Assembly (NCBI GenBank): GCA_034440575.1 | Contig: JAOTOL010001498.1 | Span: forward strand, 248,001-312,000 | DNA length: 64,000 nucleotides | Direction: 5' to 3' | From: Imbricaverruca yamaguchii | Taxonomy: Eukaryota; Arthropoda; Thecostraca; Neoverrucidae | Part shown: in pieces, positions 1 to 12,224 of the stretch | Position numbering within the stretch: the stretch's first letter is position 1 | Layout: every line of letters begins with the position of its first letter | Position numbers and translations under genes: made by a program | Notes under the pieces: model-generated | Told to the model about the DNA's origin: nothing | The model's input: only the letters and a program-made list of their open reading frames with translations | Database searches by the model: none

Positions 1-571
1 TCCTAATCTGAACCAGGATTCAACACTTATGCAAACTTCAGGGATTCTTTGTGGGGTTTATTGGTGGTACTCTGTATGGGATTGTCTGATGGCATTCTGT
101 ATGCAACTGACTGCCGAGACTATGAATGGAGTTGTCCGGCGGACTCTGTATGGGGCTGACTACAGGGACCCTGTATGGAATTGTTCGGCGATACTCTATA
201 GGGCTGCCCAGTGTGACTTCATTGGGATCCCCGCTGGTTCCTCTGTGAGGCCACCCGGTGGATCCTGTATGACGATACCCGGTGGATCCTGTATGAGGAT
301 ACCCGGTGGATCCTGCATTTGGCTGCCCAGTGAAGCCCTGTGGATGGTGCTGCCCGGTGGCACCGTGGCACCGATCCGGAGCCAAATTCGGTCAGCGACA
401 GCTGCGGGGCCGCCTCTCGGCTGTCGTCACCGTGACCCCTGACCTCTCCGACCTCAGTGACAGGCGGCCGGGCAGGTGTAGGGATGTGGGGATGTGGAAG
501 GGAAGGGGACGTCGCCTTGTGCCTCTGAGCTGTCACGAGCCAGCTCCTAACTACCTGAGCTATCAGCGGCG
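1..571. other. No gene seen; short 24-bp repeat inside
   Basis: I see no coding region I can support. Positions 254-321 hold three near-identical 24-bp units beginning CCCGGTGGATCCTG, inside a wider stretch of loosely similar GGGATT/GGGACT-type units from about 50 to 350. Open frames here are repeat-derived. Confidence 0.6.
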
Positions 572-857
572 CGACCGTGAACGGGCAGCCGGCCGGCCAC
601 ACGTGACCCACCGGGCAGTGGTCGGGTGCCGGATGTTAGTGTGCCGCGGCGGCCGAGATGGTCCGGTCTCCCGGCGCGTGTGAGTCAGCTCGTGTAACGG
701 CGACCGGCGACCGGCGACCGTGAACGGGCAGCCGGCCGGCCACACGTGACCCACCGGGCAGTGGTCGGGTGCCGGATGTTAGTGTGCCGCGGCGGCCGAG
801 ATGGTCCGGTCTCCCGGCGCGTGTGAGTCAGCCCGTGTAACGGCGACCGGCGACCGG
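572..857. repeat. 143-bp tandem duplication
   Basis: Two nearly identical copies, 572-714 and 715-857, each starting CGACCGTGAACGGGCAGCC and ending in short CGGCGACCGG iterations. It lies directly upstream of the CpG-rich putative promoter. Confidence 0.85.
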
Positions 858-1151
858 CGACCGGCCGGCTGCCGGCTGTCGGCTGCCGGCTGCCGGCTGC
901 GACCCGGCCCGGCCAGACCCAGTGCCGCTCAGCTGATATACCGCTCAGCTGATATACCGCCGCCCGGCCGCTTGGAGGGCGGCCAACGGCGCCGGCCGGG
1001 AGCAACCACTTCCTCTCGCCGCGCCCGCGCCCGCGCCCGCCACCAGCCGCCCGCCGCCTCCGGCGCCGCGCTCTCACACTCGCACCGAGGCGCGGCCCGC
1101 TGATGGCCGGTGACGTCATCAGGCTCCGGCGCGGTGACCTCACTGTCACGT
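858..1151 (+). promoter_or_regulatory. CpG-rich putative promoter / 5' leader
   Basis: Very GC- and CpG-rich stretch with two GCTGATATACCGC repeats near 930-960 and a perfect CRE/ATF palindrome TGACGTCA at 1111-1118. It ends at an ATG (1152) followed 31 bases later by a good splice donor. The promoter role is inferred from composition and position; no start site can be read. Confidence 0.35.
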
Positions 1152-1182
1152 ATGGCAGATGCAGGCGGACCGGTCTTCACGG
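1152..1182 (+). CDS. Candidate first coding exon (11 codons), gene uncertain
   Basis: An ATG in acceptable context (ACGTATGGC) opens a short frame MADAGGPVFT followed by one G and the donor GTGAGC at 1183. The exon would end in phase 1. The first recognised LRRFIP exon, if its acceptor is the AG at 26349-26350, also starts in phase 1, so the two could be joined across a 25-kb intron. LRRFIP proteins commonly start with a short, poorly conserved N-terminus, which fits but proves nothing. Alternatively this is the start of another gene or not an exon at all. Confidence 0.3.
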
Positions 1183-3308
1183 GTGAGCGTGCGGACGCAT
1201 GCTGCTTGTGTATTGCTTCCATGTTAACTGAGCTATTAGCGTTTGTACGCAGTGCATCCACCCGACTCAGATAAATTATAGCGTTAGTCTTTGATGTGAT
1301 GCGTAAGCTGGTGGGAACCAGAGGGCTAAGATTTAGCTCGTATCGTAGCAACTTTAGCATCTATCCTTCGTGGCGTCGTTCTTCTCCAACCGGAAGACGA
1401 AATGGGAGGATGCGTCGAACTAAGCCAGACCTTAGCCGGAGGTCCTAATTTTTAAGTCTGCATCCACCCCGCGTCTCGCGTCCCAGCACGGCCATCTCAG
1501 CATAACGTGCATCTCACCTCGATCACGACCGTTGGCACCGTTAATTACATGGCACGCGCCTGCGTCGTCCTCTTGACACCAAGCACATCTTCATTGTAAA
1601 AGTCAGAGTAGACGAGCGTGCGGGATGTAGTTGGCCGGTGCGTAGCGAGGATAGTCGACGACCACCGCTGGTGGGTTAATGGCTAGGTAATGGCTGGTGA
1701 TCGAACTTTAATGACTGGAGAGGGGCTGCTGTGTGGTCCGTTATTGACCTGTGGTCGGCGGTCGGTGGTCAGTGTTGGGTGGCTCGTGGTCAACGGTCGG
1801 TGGCTGAATCGGCGATCGGCGGTTGAGTGGCTGGTGGCCGATAGTCGGTGATCTAGCCAGTGGTCGATGGTCGGTAGTCGGTGATCTAGCCAGTGGTCGA
1901 TGGTCGGTAGTCGGTGGTCGGTAGGCAGTGGGCTGTGGTCGATGATGGGTAGCCGGTGGTCGGTAGTCAATGGTCGATGTTCGATCGTGCGGTGGCCGGT
2001 TAGCTGTCGGTTGTGTGTGTGTGTTAGATGTATGTCTTGGCTTTGCAATTCTGCCGCGACGGTGGTGCCACCTGGCCAGTCTGAGGTCGCCAGAACCGCC
2101 ACTGGCCGCACCTCCAACGCCATCGGAGCGGACAGGAAGGCGAGGCAGAGTGCGTACTTTCGCCGCGGTTCAGAGCTGTTCAGGTCCTGCCGGTCGTATC
2201 TGCCCGTCCGCGGAGCAGTAGAGTAGTCCGGCTCGCCGTGCTTTCTGTGCTTTGGCGGGTGGCTCATTGTGGGTCAAGAATGTGTACCCATGTGTGCGCC
2301 ATGTGTTAAGTGTATTTAGAGTAGGGAGTCCAGATCCCGGCCTCCTAAACGTCCCCAGTCTTCACAAGTGGCTGTGGTTTGATGTCTTGGTGTTTGAGGT
2401 AGACATTCTCGAATGTGAACTTGTGAACTAGAACGTTGAACTTGTGGACATGTGCTCGTGAGGAAATATCGTAGATTAAACACGAAAACGGGGAAGTCGT
2501 GAGTTAACTGTGGCCCAGGTCCAGTTCACCGCCAAACCGAATTGAGAAACAAACTGAACTGAGGCAGCCAAAGCGAGTCTGAGGAGAGCCAACTCGAGCC
2601 AACTGGACACAGACGGCTGCCGCCGGCCCCGCTGGCCCCACCAGCCGGCACAGGTGTGACCAAGAGCACCCTAGACGTGAGCAGCGGGTCGAAGCACATC
2701 GTGGGCACTGGGCAGAACCGAGCCACGTCAAGGCTGCGATGGTCAGAAAATAATGGGCAAAGGTGGACTGCAGCTGCCTGGCAAGTTGGAGGCTTGACGC
2801 CGTACCGTAAATCACAGTCTACAGGTTTTGCGGCGGAGACGAGCGTTTCCTGACCCAAGCTCAGATACATATATCTGCGCTGCAAGCCCGACAAAACGAC
2901 CAAGAAAATTGTGTTTTAGCCTTTGATGTTACCAGCCATGCTGCTGATATGTTTGACATGCTGCCAGTCATGCTGCTGATATGTTTGATATGTTGCCCAG
3001 GCTGGCTTGCCGACTCACTCTCATTTTCGTCTCGTATGATTGGTTAAAAAAAGTTATTTCCGCCGTTCAATGCCGGCCAGCCCCTCCAAAGTAAAACTCT
3101 CCGACTTATCTCTCTCTCTACGAAATTGACGATGAAATTGCCACTCCCATCGTTCGACCAACCACGAGCTGTGATGGTCCACTTCGTGTCACCTGGTGGC
3201 TATCCTGTGAAATTCGACATCTCGATACGTGGTGTAGATGGCGTACACAGCTGCCGGCTTGGGAGGTACCGCCTGAATACACAATGCACAGTGCGGCCGG
3301 CCGGTTTG
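1183..3308. other. Non-coding; degenerate GTCGGTGG repeats
   Basis: No supported gene. About 1740-1990 is a degenerate minisatellite of GTCGGTAGTCGGTGGTCG-type units. About 2933-3000 contains a 33-bp duplication (ATGCTGCTGATATGTTTGA). The rest is unremarkable. Confidence 0.5.
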
Positions 3309-3484
3309 CTTTGGCTGCCGTCCACCTACACCGGCTGTTGAACCCTCGAGATTCCCCAGCGAAGCCCGGGTACGCCTGCCGGAAAGGAAGGCTCAACTTT
3401 GGTTGCCGTCCACCTACACCGGCTGTTGAACCCTCGAGATTCCCCAGCGAAGCCCGGGTACGCCTGCCGGAAAGGAAGGCTCAA
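3309..3484. repeat. 88-bp tandem duplication
   Basis: Two copies with offset 88 bp, starting CTTTGGCTGCCG at 3309 and CTTTGGTTGCCG at 3397, nearly identical to the end. Confidence 0.85.
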
Positions 3485-3547
3485 GAGAACGGGATGTCAG
3501 CAGGGGCGGGTCCAGGGCCTGGTCAGAAGAAGAAAAGAGTGCCCTCT

Positions 3548-3722
3548 CCCACCTCACCGCCTCACCGTCTCACCGCCTCACCGCCTCACCGCCTCACCGT
3601 CTCACCGCCTCACCACCTCACCACCTCACCGCCTCACCACCTCACCACCTCACCACCTCACCACCTCACCACCTCGTCACCTCACCACCTCACCACTTCA
3701 CCACCTCGTCACCTCACCACCC
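3548..3722. repeat. CCTCACCAC/CCTCACCGC minisatellite
   Basis: About eighteen copies of a 9-10 bp unit, CCTCACCGC shifting to CCTCACCAC, with occasional CCTCGTCAC. It creates long spurious SPPHHLTT-type frames on the + strand. Confidence 0.85.
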
Positions 3723-3795
3723 TCATTGCGAGGCCCACTAAGTAAAGTTCCAGTCTACTTGGACGGGTGCCTCGAACAAATGGCGATCCTTTTAA

Positions 3796-4030
3796 AGACA
3801 TGAACACATAAAAAGATCAGTGCAACTATGGCCCTTCTTGGTTGCACTCTGGATACTGAACCAGTTGCCCACCAAATCCGTCGATCAGCCCTCCCTGGAA
3901 TACCGAAAGGCAAGCCCTCCATTCTTATGATGATTTTCTATGCTGTTTTTAAAAGATGTTCAGTGTGCTACTATGGACAATGCTTTCTGGCAGCTGGTTT
4001 CAGTGTTCTACTGCCCTGTTGGTGCAGAAA
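3796..4030 (-). mobile_element. CR1-like non-LTR retrotransposon, 3' end fragment
   Basis: Inverted copy of the element end at 4094-4362. Read on the minus strand it holds the degenerate end of the RT frame, the 3' UTR with GCAACCAAGAAGGGCC, and remnants of a TCTTTATG-type tail near 3796-3815. Similarity between the two inverted copies runs for about 200 bp with scattered substitutions. It may be the displaced 3' end of the RT fragment at 4360-5095, which lies on the same strand. Confidence 0.65.
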
Positions 4031-4093
4031 GACTGTCTTAACCTTTTCCTGCCATGATGTACTTTAATTTTTAATTGATGATCTCTAATTGCA

Positions 4094-4362
4094 TCATTTG
4101 TTCCAAGTGTTCCAACAGGGTAGTGGAACACTGGAACCAGCTGCCAGAAAACATCGTCAGTAGCAGCACATTGAACATCTTTAAAAACAGCATAGACAAT
4201 CATTATAAGAATAGAGGGCTTGCTTTTCAGTATTACAGGGAGGGCTGATTGGCAGATTTGGTGGGCAACTGGTTCAGTGTACAGAGTGCAACCAAGAAGG
4301 GCCCTTGTGGCTCAGAGTTGCACTAATCTTTTATGTCTTTATGTCTTTATGTCTTTATGTCA
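4094..4362 (+). mobile_element. CR1-like non-LTR retrotransposon, 3' end with RT C-terminus
   Basis: From about 4114 the + frame reads SNRVVEHWNQLPENIV and then FKNSID, the typical last residues of CR1/Jockey-type reverse transcriptases, ending with TGA at 4246-4248. It is followed by a short 3' UTR and an 8-bp microsatellite tail (ATGTCTTT, about four copies, 4330-4362), as expected of CR1-like 3' ends. The 5' part is missing. Family assignment is from recalled motifs. Confidence 0.7.
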
Positions 4363-5095
4363 TTTCTGTAACTTGAAAGCAATCCCTGGGATATCCCTGA
4401 CCTCGATGAGATCTCCTCTCAGCTTTCTATATCTAAGTGAACACATATTCAATTTCTTCAGTATTTCCTCACATGCCAGGTTGCTTACACCTTTAACCAT
4501 TTTTGTTGTCCTCTTTTGCACTCTCTCTAAAAGCCAACGATATTTTTCATAACTAGGGGACCAAGCTTGGACACAGTATTCCAAATGTGGCCTGACGTAT
4601 GCACAGTAAATCTTCCTGATGACTTCCTCACTTTTGTATGTTACATTCCTCTTTATTTCCCGAAGCATTCTTAGTGCCCTCTTCCTGGCTTCTTTGGTCT
4701 GTTCTGATGCCCCCAATTTTGTGTTCAGAATGACACGTAAGTCCTTCTGCTGAGTCACAGATAGTACTTGGCCACCCATCAAGTATGGAGCCCTAATATG
4801 CTGCTTACCTACATGCATGATTTTGCACTTATCAAAATTAAATTTCATTTGCCATTTTTTCGGACCACTTCACAAGTTCGTCTAAGTCTTTCTGCAGTGA
4901 GATATGCTCATTGTGTCGTGTTATTTCCCCAAAGCCCTTCAAATCATCCGCAAATGTCAAAACCTTACTGCTTAGACCACTTTCAATGCTATTTACAAAT
5001 ATAATGAACAACAGTGGCCCTAATACTAACCCCTGGATGGCTCCACGAAGAACATTTGGGAGTGGTGTACTTCGAAATATTAGTGTTTTCACCAC
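4360..5095 (-). pseudogene. CR1-like reverse transcriptase fragment, frameshifted
   Basis: Minus-strand reading holds RT motifs in order: GLVLGPLLFIIFVNSI (usual form QGSVLGPLLF), TFADDLKGFG with the catalytic FADD box intact, then after 4848 KFNFDKCKIMHVG, YVRPHLEYCVQAWSP, and RYRKLRGDLIEVR near the end. The two halves lie in different frames and are separated within an A-run (minus strand, about 4857-4862) where one extra A would explain the break. The 5' part (endonuclease, first RT motifs) is absent. It is therefore a dead, 5'-truncated copy. It lies beside two inverted element ends, suggesting several insertions or an inversion in the same place. Confidence 0.85.
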
Positions 5096-5099
5096 AGTC

Positions 5100-5395
5100 C
5101 CACTGTACTCAAAGGGGCTCAGGCGGTGATGCTAATGCTGCCATCACGGCGTCAATAACCGTAACGGACACACTGTTAGCAGAACTAATGCTGTGCCCGC
5201 CTGTGTTTGGATCTCTCGAATGTCGTGCAACTCAATGGTGACAGGAGCCACACCCTGGCGTTCCTGTACAGCGACATATTTCCGCGATGCATGATGGCGT
5301 ACCGTCCAGATGTCATGCTAGGCGGGTCACGTGGCGTCTCCGTATGCACAGGCGGTGATGTCAGCGAGGTCACGTGACTGCCGTGGCAACTGGGT
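5100..5395. other. No feature seen
   Basis: Short unique-looking stretch between the RT fragment and the TGTCCGTG minisatellite. Nothing supportable. Confidence 0.4.
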
Positions 5396-6203
5396 GCGCC
5401 TGTCTGTGTTTCGTGTCCGTGTCTGTCCATGTCCGTGTACATGTCTGTCTGTGTCCGTGTACATGTCTGTCCGTGTCCGTGTACATGTCGGTCCGTGTCC
5501 GTGTACATGTCTGTCCATGTCCGTGTACATGTCTGTCCATGTCCGTGTACATGTCTGTCCATGTCCGTGTACATGTCTGTCCGTGTCCGTGCAAATGTCT
5601 GTGTCTATGTTTGCATCTGTGTTTTGTCTCTATGTCGGTACCCGTGCCCGTGACTTGTGCCCATGTCTGTGTCCATGCCTCTATTCGTGTCTGTGTCCGT
5701 TCTCGTGTCCGTGTCTGTGTCTCCGTGTGTGTGTGTCTGTGTATCTGTGTTTCGTGTCCGTGCCCGTGTCCATACCCGTGCACATGTCTATGTCCGTGTC
5801 TGTGTCTGTGTCTGGATATGTGTTTGTGTATCTGTGTCTGGGTCCGTATCCGTGTCCGTGTGCGTGACTGTGTCCATGTTTGTGCCTATGTCCGTGCACA
5901 TGTATGTGTCCGTGTCCGTATCTGTCCGTGTCCGTGTACACTGTACATGACTGTGTCCGTGTCTGTATCTGTATCTATGTCGGTGTCTGTGTCTGCATCT
6001 GTGTTTTTGTCTCTGTGTGTGTGTGACCGTGTCCGAGTCTTGTGTCCATGTCTGTGCCCGTGTCTGTCTCCATGTCTGTGTCGGTGTCTATGTCTGTGTC
6101 TGTGTCCGTGTATGTGTCCGTGTCCGTGTTCGTGTCCGTATTGTCTGTCTCCGTGTGTGTATGTGGCGTACACGTGTCCGTGTGCGTGTGTATGCGGTTG
6201 GTG
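5396..6203. repeat. Minisatellite of TGTCCGTG/TACATGTC units
   Basis: About 800 bp of units such as CCGTGTACATGTCTGTC (period about 21-24 in the first part), drifting into simple TGTCCGTG/TGTCTGTG. All + frames encode Cys/Val/Ser-rich and minus frames His/Arg/Thr-rich peptides, the signature of low-complexity DNA and not of a gene. Confidence 0.9.
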
Positions 6204-6205
6204 AC

Positions 6206-6660
6206 GTCACGGACGGGTGGTGAGCACGTGTGCTGTTGCTCGGCCTCGGTAGGCTCTGACTCTCTGTCCGTCCTGTAGAGGCCGTGCGGTGCCGGCCGCT
6301 GCCATGATCCCTTCACGGACGGGTGGTGATGCCACTGTCAGTCGGCTGTTGACTCGGCCTCCGGTAGGCTCTGACTGCTCTGTCCGTCCTGTAGAGGCCG
6401 TGCGGTGCCGGCCGCTGCCATGATCCCTTCACGGACGGGTGGTGATGCCACTGTCAGTCGGCTGTTGACTCGGCCTCCGGTGGCTCATGGGGTTTCTCGG
6501 GGTGGTTGCTTGTTTGCGGGGTTTTGTTCTGTGCCGTTGTTTCACGGACGGGTGGTGATGCCACTGTCAGTCGGCTGTTGACTCGGCCTCCGGTAGGCTC
6601 TGACTACTCTGTCCATCCTGTAGAGGCCGTGCGGTGCCGGCCGCTGCCATGATCCCTTCG
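6206..6660. repeat. Long tandem repeat (CACGGACGGGTGGTGA units)
   Basis: Four imperfect copies of a roughly 118-bp unit beginning CACGGACGGGTGGTGA and ending at GCTGCCATGATCCCTTC. One copy is interrupted by a GGTTTCTCGGGGTGG-containing segment at about 6485-6540. Confidence 0.8.
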
Positions 6661-8153
6661 TTCGTTCGTTCGGCCTTCCACACGGACGGCTTGTGTCGGT
6701 GCCAGTGCCTTTGTTCCGTGGATACTGGGTGTGGAAGAAAGGAAGGAGGAGGGGGTAGTGGCAGTCCGGCCCGGCTACGACCATTCGACTAGTTCCCACC
6801 AGATTCTGTGTAGGACGGCCGGTATGACGCGCAACAGAAGGAAGGGACAGGGCTCCGCGACATCAGAACGCGTGGGACATGACATTTGGCAGCTTTGAAG
6901 TTCGTTTTTCCTGCAACACCTATTGGCATGAAATTGCCAAAAATATTGGGATCCATCGCTACAACAGTCCCTGTGGTGCAGCCCAGAGGAAGTTTTATGG
7001 ATGGGGAAAGCGCCTCTTCTAACATCTACACCGTGTTAAGACGTGTTTTTTTGTTGTTGTAATTCGATATTGCATGATTCCAATGCAGGAGGAACTAAGT
7101 TCTCCTGGAACCTGCTAGATGTCAAGGCTTCACTTGCATATTATGTACGAGTGCAGCTGTTCTGTTGAATTATATATATGCAGGCAAGGCTGTTACCCGA
7201 AACATTTTCCCAGAAATATGCATTTCCAAATGCAACACACAGTAGTTGTCAAGGTCTTCCTGAATGCTTGAACTGATTGGGCGTTCAGACTTACTTTCTC
7301 AGTAGTCGATATAGTAAGGACATAGGAGCGCACCGGGACCAAAGTACGCTCCTTATTCGTGTGTAGCTACCTGAGGCCTACAGGCCACTCCACTTCCTCG
7401 CAATTGAGAGGAAATATGAAATGTCATGGTTTGTTTTCATCGTCCGTGTCACATGAGTAATTGGGCTGTATGGCGTCCGTCAATGGCATATAGGGAATAC
7501 GATGCAAGTACTAGCTAACGTGATTTGGCAGTGATTCTGGAGTGCCAAATTTAGCACTGGCACGTGAGTCAGGCGATTGGCGAGTAAGGCGATTAGAGAG
7601 TGATGATGGTGAATTGGAGTTTAGGGACGTGTCGACTGCCAGGGTCATTTTCCGCCCGCGATTATAGAGTAAGGCGAACAATCAGATAACGCTGACGTGC
7701 GTTGACAGCATTGCCCGATTCCCGTCAGCCTTCTTTAGTCACGATGAACCCTCACACGCAGGAGGATCGCATCCTGATGGGCACGACATGTGAAGGCTAA
7801 ACCAGAAAGAAAAGACTGCCCGAGTCTTTTCACTTGACGTCGGCAAGTGATTGTGCCTGTATGCAGCACATGTGTCCCAGTACATGCCGACAGCGAGCTG
7901 GAGAGCATTCCCCGACACTGGTCGGCCAGCTTCTGATCGCTTTGATGCCAATCTCCTGGCACCGTTTTTCTGATCGTTCCGGTGCCGATATCCTGGTGCC
8001 AGTCTCCCGGCACCAGTCTTCTGACTGCTCCGGTGCCAACCTCCGCACAATTAGTCACAACAGCTGTGCCGCCGTCCAGTGATCACAGCCTGTAGTGTGC
8101 TGGTGTGGATTCTCGAATATTGCGCCCGCAGCAGTCTGCCACCTTCGTCCCCC
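6661..8153. other. No gene seen
   Basis: Unique-looking AT-richer sequence followed by a GTGCCAATCTC-type degenerate repeat (about 7940-8040). No splice-bounded or homologous coding sequence recognised. Confidence 0.45.
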
Positions 8154-8490
8154 GGCCCACGTGGGCCAACGCTGGCCACCATGACCCTGATGTGGCGCCA
8201 ACGCTGGCCATCATGGCCCTGACGTGGCGCCAACGCTGGCCATCATGACGCTGATGTGGCGCCAACGCTGGCCATCATGGCCCTGACGTGGCGCCAACGC
8301 TGGCCATCATGACGCTGATGTGGCGCCAACGCTGGCCATCATGGCCCTGACGTGGCGCCAACGCTGGCCATCATGACCCTGACGTGGTGCTAACGCTGAC
8401 CACCATGACGCTGATGTGGCGCCAACGCTGGTCATCATGGCCCTGACGTGGCGCCAACGTTGGCCATCATGACCCTGACGTGGCGCCAAC
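8154..8490. repeat. 32-bp minisatellite (GACGTGGCGCCAACGCTGG)
   Basis: About ten copies of a 32-bp unit containing GACGTGGCGCCAACGCTGG and CCATCATG with few substitutions. The repeat yields open minus frames rich in GHDGQRW that should not be taken as genes. Confidence 0.9.
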
Positions 8491-8579
8491 GATCATCAAT
8501 CAGCACTTGACCGACAATTTCCCGCTGGTTGTCTCCCGCTGGTTGTCTCCTGCTGGTTGTCTGCCGCTGTTATCTGTCG

Positions 8580-8910
8580 CGCCAGTCCGAGATGGCACTT
8601 TGGACTTGTTTACGTCATTTCCCTGAGACCGTTAGGAGCAAGGTATGTGGGTGCGACAGGTGAGGCCATGGACACGTCCCACACCATTTCTCTGAAACCA
8701 TTAAGGGTGAGATATGAGGTGCAAAGGTTGGGGTCCTGGACGTGTCTCACGCCATTTCTCTGAGACCGTTGAAGATGGGGTCTGAGGTGCAGGGTTGGGG
8801 CCTTGGGTGTGTCTTGCGCTATTTACCTGAGACTGTTGAGGTGCAAGGGCTGGGGCCCTGCATGTATCTCGCGCCATTTCTCTGAGACTGTTGAGGACGA
8901 TGGGCGGGAC
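8580..8910. repeat. Degenerate repeat (CTGAGACCGTT units)
   Basis: Five to six divergent units of about 60 bp containing CATTTCTCTGAGACCGTT and a GTGCAAGGTTGGGG core. Confidence 0.6.
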
Positions 8911-9074
8911 ACTGGATAGTCCTGCACTGTGTCCGTGATGTTGATATACCGTGAGGTGTATGAAACGGTATGTCTGGAACAGGTCTCCATTTATCAGATT
9001 GGCATGTTTGCTTAATGCCATACTTAATGCCAATTCCAGCTACGATTAGTGCAATATGTTGTGTTGGACAGCGG

Positions 9075-9460
9075 GAAGTATGGGTGAGGCGAAGTGGATG
9101 ACACGGTGAGGTGAAGCGGATAGGATGGCGAGGTGAAATGGATAGCATGGTGCGGTGTAGTGGATACCATGGCGTGGTGACGTGGATACCATGGCGAGGT
9201 GAAGTGGATGGCACGGTGAGGTGGGGTGGATAGCACGGTGAGGTGAAGTGGACAGTGTGGTTAGGTGAAGTTGATGGCACGGTGAGGTGAAGTGGATAGC
9301 GTGGTGAGGCGAAGCAGATGATATGGTGAGGTGAAGTGGATAGCGTGGTGAGACGGAGCAGATGATGTGAGGTGAAGTGGATAGCGTGGTGAGCCGGAGC
9401 AGATGATATGGTGAGGTGAACTGCGTGCCGAAGTGAAGCGGATAGCGTGACGTGTATCGG
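9075..9460. repeat. Minisatellite (GGTGAGGTGAAGTGGATAGC)
   Basis: About eighteen copies of a 20-23 bp unit around GTGAGGTGAAGTGGATAGC, variably degenerate. Confidence 0.85.
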
Positions 9461-12220
9461 CGAACACTGCAGTAGAACCGAACCGCTTCTGATAACTGCA
9501 CGCTTAAAGCTGGGCGTGCACGCGGTGGTGGACCTCCTTCGTACCGACCCACTGGCTGTGTTCGGCTCTGCAGCTGGCCAGCATGCCCTTCAGCCAGTTG
9601 TGATGAGTACGTGCAGCTGTTGCTGGGCTCCTCTACACATGTATGGCTCCTGTACCGCACACAAGCGGCTACCCTTCATCGCTGGTCGTGAGCATGGCGC
9701 CGGCTGGTATCTGGTGCCGCCCACCTGGCAGTGCTGGCCGTCCCTCCCTTGGGCTATGGCCGTAACTATCCGACAGTTTTGTTGCGGTTTAAGTTGCAAT
9801 CAGTGTCGTGAATCAGAATGCGTCAGCTGTTGGTGACGTAGGCTGGGTCACAGCGCAGGGCAGGCGCTCGAACATATATTTATATGCCGACTGATGCTCA
9901 TTGTATCATGCATATGAAAAAGTTTGAAATGGCTTATACGCCGTGTATTTCATTGTATTGTATTACTGTATATAATTCGTCTCCAATAGCAGAACCTACC
10001 AACGGAACTATAATACTTACACTTTACGTGCTATGCAATGTTAGCAAAGGGCACCAACTGATCTGATCTGACTCATGTTCTGAAAGTAAGTCCTTACTTG
10101 TGTATGTGTGTGTGTTGTTAGTAATGTTGTTACAGAAATGCATGTTCTCCCGCTGCACAAGCGCGATCCTCTTACGTAAGAGCTTGCAGATCATGCACAT
10201 TATCATGGCATTCCCACGTTTGAATGGAGCATGGGACAAAAAGTGGAAGTTCACACAAATACGCCACAAACAAGAGAGTTGGAAGTTTTTATCTCGCCCT
10301 GGCGCAACAGCAAGACCCAAGCGGAACAAAATTAAGGAGAAATTTACTTCTTGCTTGACTATGGACAGCATAAATATCACATCGTACCGAACCCGTGTGG
10401 TTTCTAGTAATGATATTTTCAGCTTCTGAGAGGTGGCGGATTATTATAGCTAATATAATTTAGTATCCATGCACTTTATTGCAACCCCAAGAAGCACATG
10501 CTTATAACTGAGATTATACCGGAGAAGGCCACAGGTCGTGAGATTTGTTGCTTCTAAATTGACCCACTTGATGCAATTTCTGAGTAATTTGAGGCGTGGA
10601 GTTAACCAGCTCTTGAAACCACGTAGTTGTAACAACATAATAATTGCGTTTATCGGTACTAATTTTAGACCTCGATGGCAAAGTCTAGGGAGTGGACTCT
10701 TGTTACTCGCGTTACTGGCGTTTACATAGCTAATTATCGTACTAGGAATTATACCTGCTGTGTTAATTTTTATATTTACCAGAGCTGGCTGATGAATGTT
10801 TTGAAAGCGTTTTCATCCAAATCTTTCCTCTCAAGTATTCGCAATCCGTGTAAGGACAAAAAACAACACTTGTCATGGTCACGCAGATAGTCGTCTGCAT
10901 TCAGACCCCGGCCACGTGGTTATGTCGCGATGGCATGTGACCAGCGTGTCTTGAGGCCAAGCGACTGCGTGGCCAGCGCCAGTGCTATTTGGGGTGCGGC
11001 TCTAGATGGCTGCACGTGACATACACGGATCGACACGGCTGTGCGACGAAAAGGACCGTAAAGCACCGTGGCACGTGTGCTAATTCGACATGGTGCATTC
11101 AGTTGCAATACTCATATCATAATTATAATCTGTAATCTATAATATAATTATAATATAATCATATTCGGCGCATAAGCTCGACTGGGGCAAGATGACAGAA
11201 AGTTTCTGATAAAGCGGATTACTTTTCAATGCGCACGTGCCGACATGGGCACTATTTTCGGGCTCGGGCTCCTGGACGAATGCAAGAAGCAAATCCCAAA
11301 TCCCTTGCTCGTCCAGTGCTCCCAGGGACTCATGCGGGTATGGTTCGCTTACGACACGACTAATCCTACGCTTGACCTTGACCTAATATGAACATGCGGA
11401 GCGCGATGACTGGTTCTTGATTAGTGTATCGTATTATATAATAATATTAGTTTCCTGGCAGTGTGCTGACTCATTCCACTCAAACCCATCCCACCGACAC
11501 TTGGACCGAACTCCACCTCCAGTACTGTACAAATTTGAATTGGGTTTGGCCGGAAAGCTCTACTCCACGTCTTCCTGGCGGGGTTAATTGACCAAACACA
11601 TTGATGCTGGGAAGTTTCTTTCTCTAGACATTGGGTGCATCTGATGCAGTCGGTGTGCCGAGCGCGGCACTCGCCACGTGTGCGATGTTACCAGAATCAT
11701 GTGCGCTGGGACGAGAAGCGCCGTGCGGGACTTTGCTTCGTTTTCTAGTTTTTGATAACTTCCATTTTATTTTTAGCATGCATATAATTGTAATTATCTG
11801 TTGTTCACGGAGGGGTTTTGGTATTTTGCTTGAAACTGCAAGTTTATCCAGAACGTAATAATCCAGAACCCATCAGGTTTAGCACTTATTGAAATGTGTA
11901 TTTTTTGTATTGATCTAGATTCAGGAGGGAACTTCGTACACAAATGTGTTCAATGGGTAAGAATTTTTATTTGTTTGATCGTTTAGCACGTGTGACAAAG
12001 TTAAGGCCTACGTTATGTACATGACACATAAGGCATAAGGCACATCGAAGGCTATCTGTTTCTGAATAATATCAAAACAATATCGCCAGACGCATGTAGT
12101 GTATTGAGCGGTACTTATGCGGTTAAATGCGTCGTTTCTGCCCACTTTCACTACTGAACAGTGTATACGACAGTGGTGTTGGTGGGACCGTGAAGTCCGT
12201 AGCGTTCCCTGATTGTGTTT
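9461..12220. other. No gene seen
   Basis: Mostly AT-rich unique sequence. A small open frame at 9447-9836 has no recognisable product. I found no repeats, RNA gene or splice-bounded coding sequence I can defend. Confidence 0.45.
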
Positions 12221-12224
12221 CGTG

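Noticed and set aside
5396..6203. Long frames rich in Cys/Val (plus) or His/Arg/Thr (minus)
   Set aside because: Produced by the TGTCCGTG minisatellite; every frame looks alike and none has splice or homology support.
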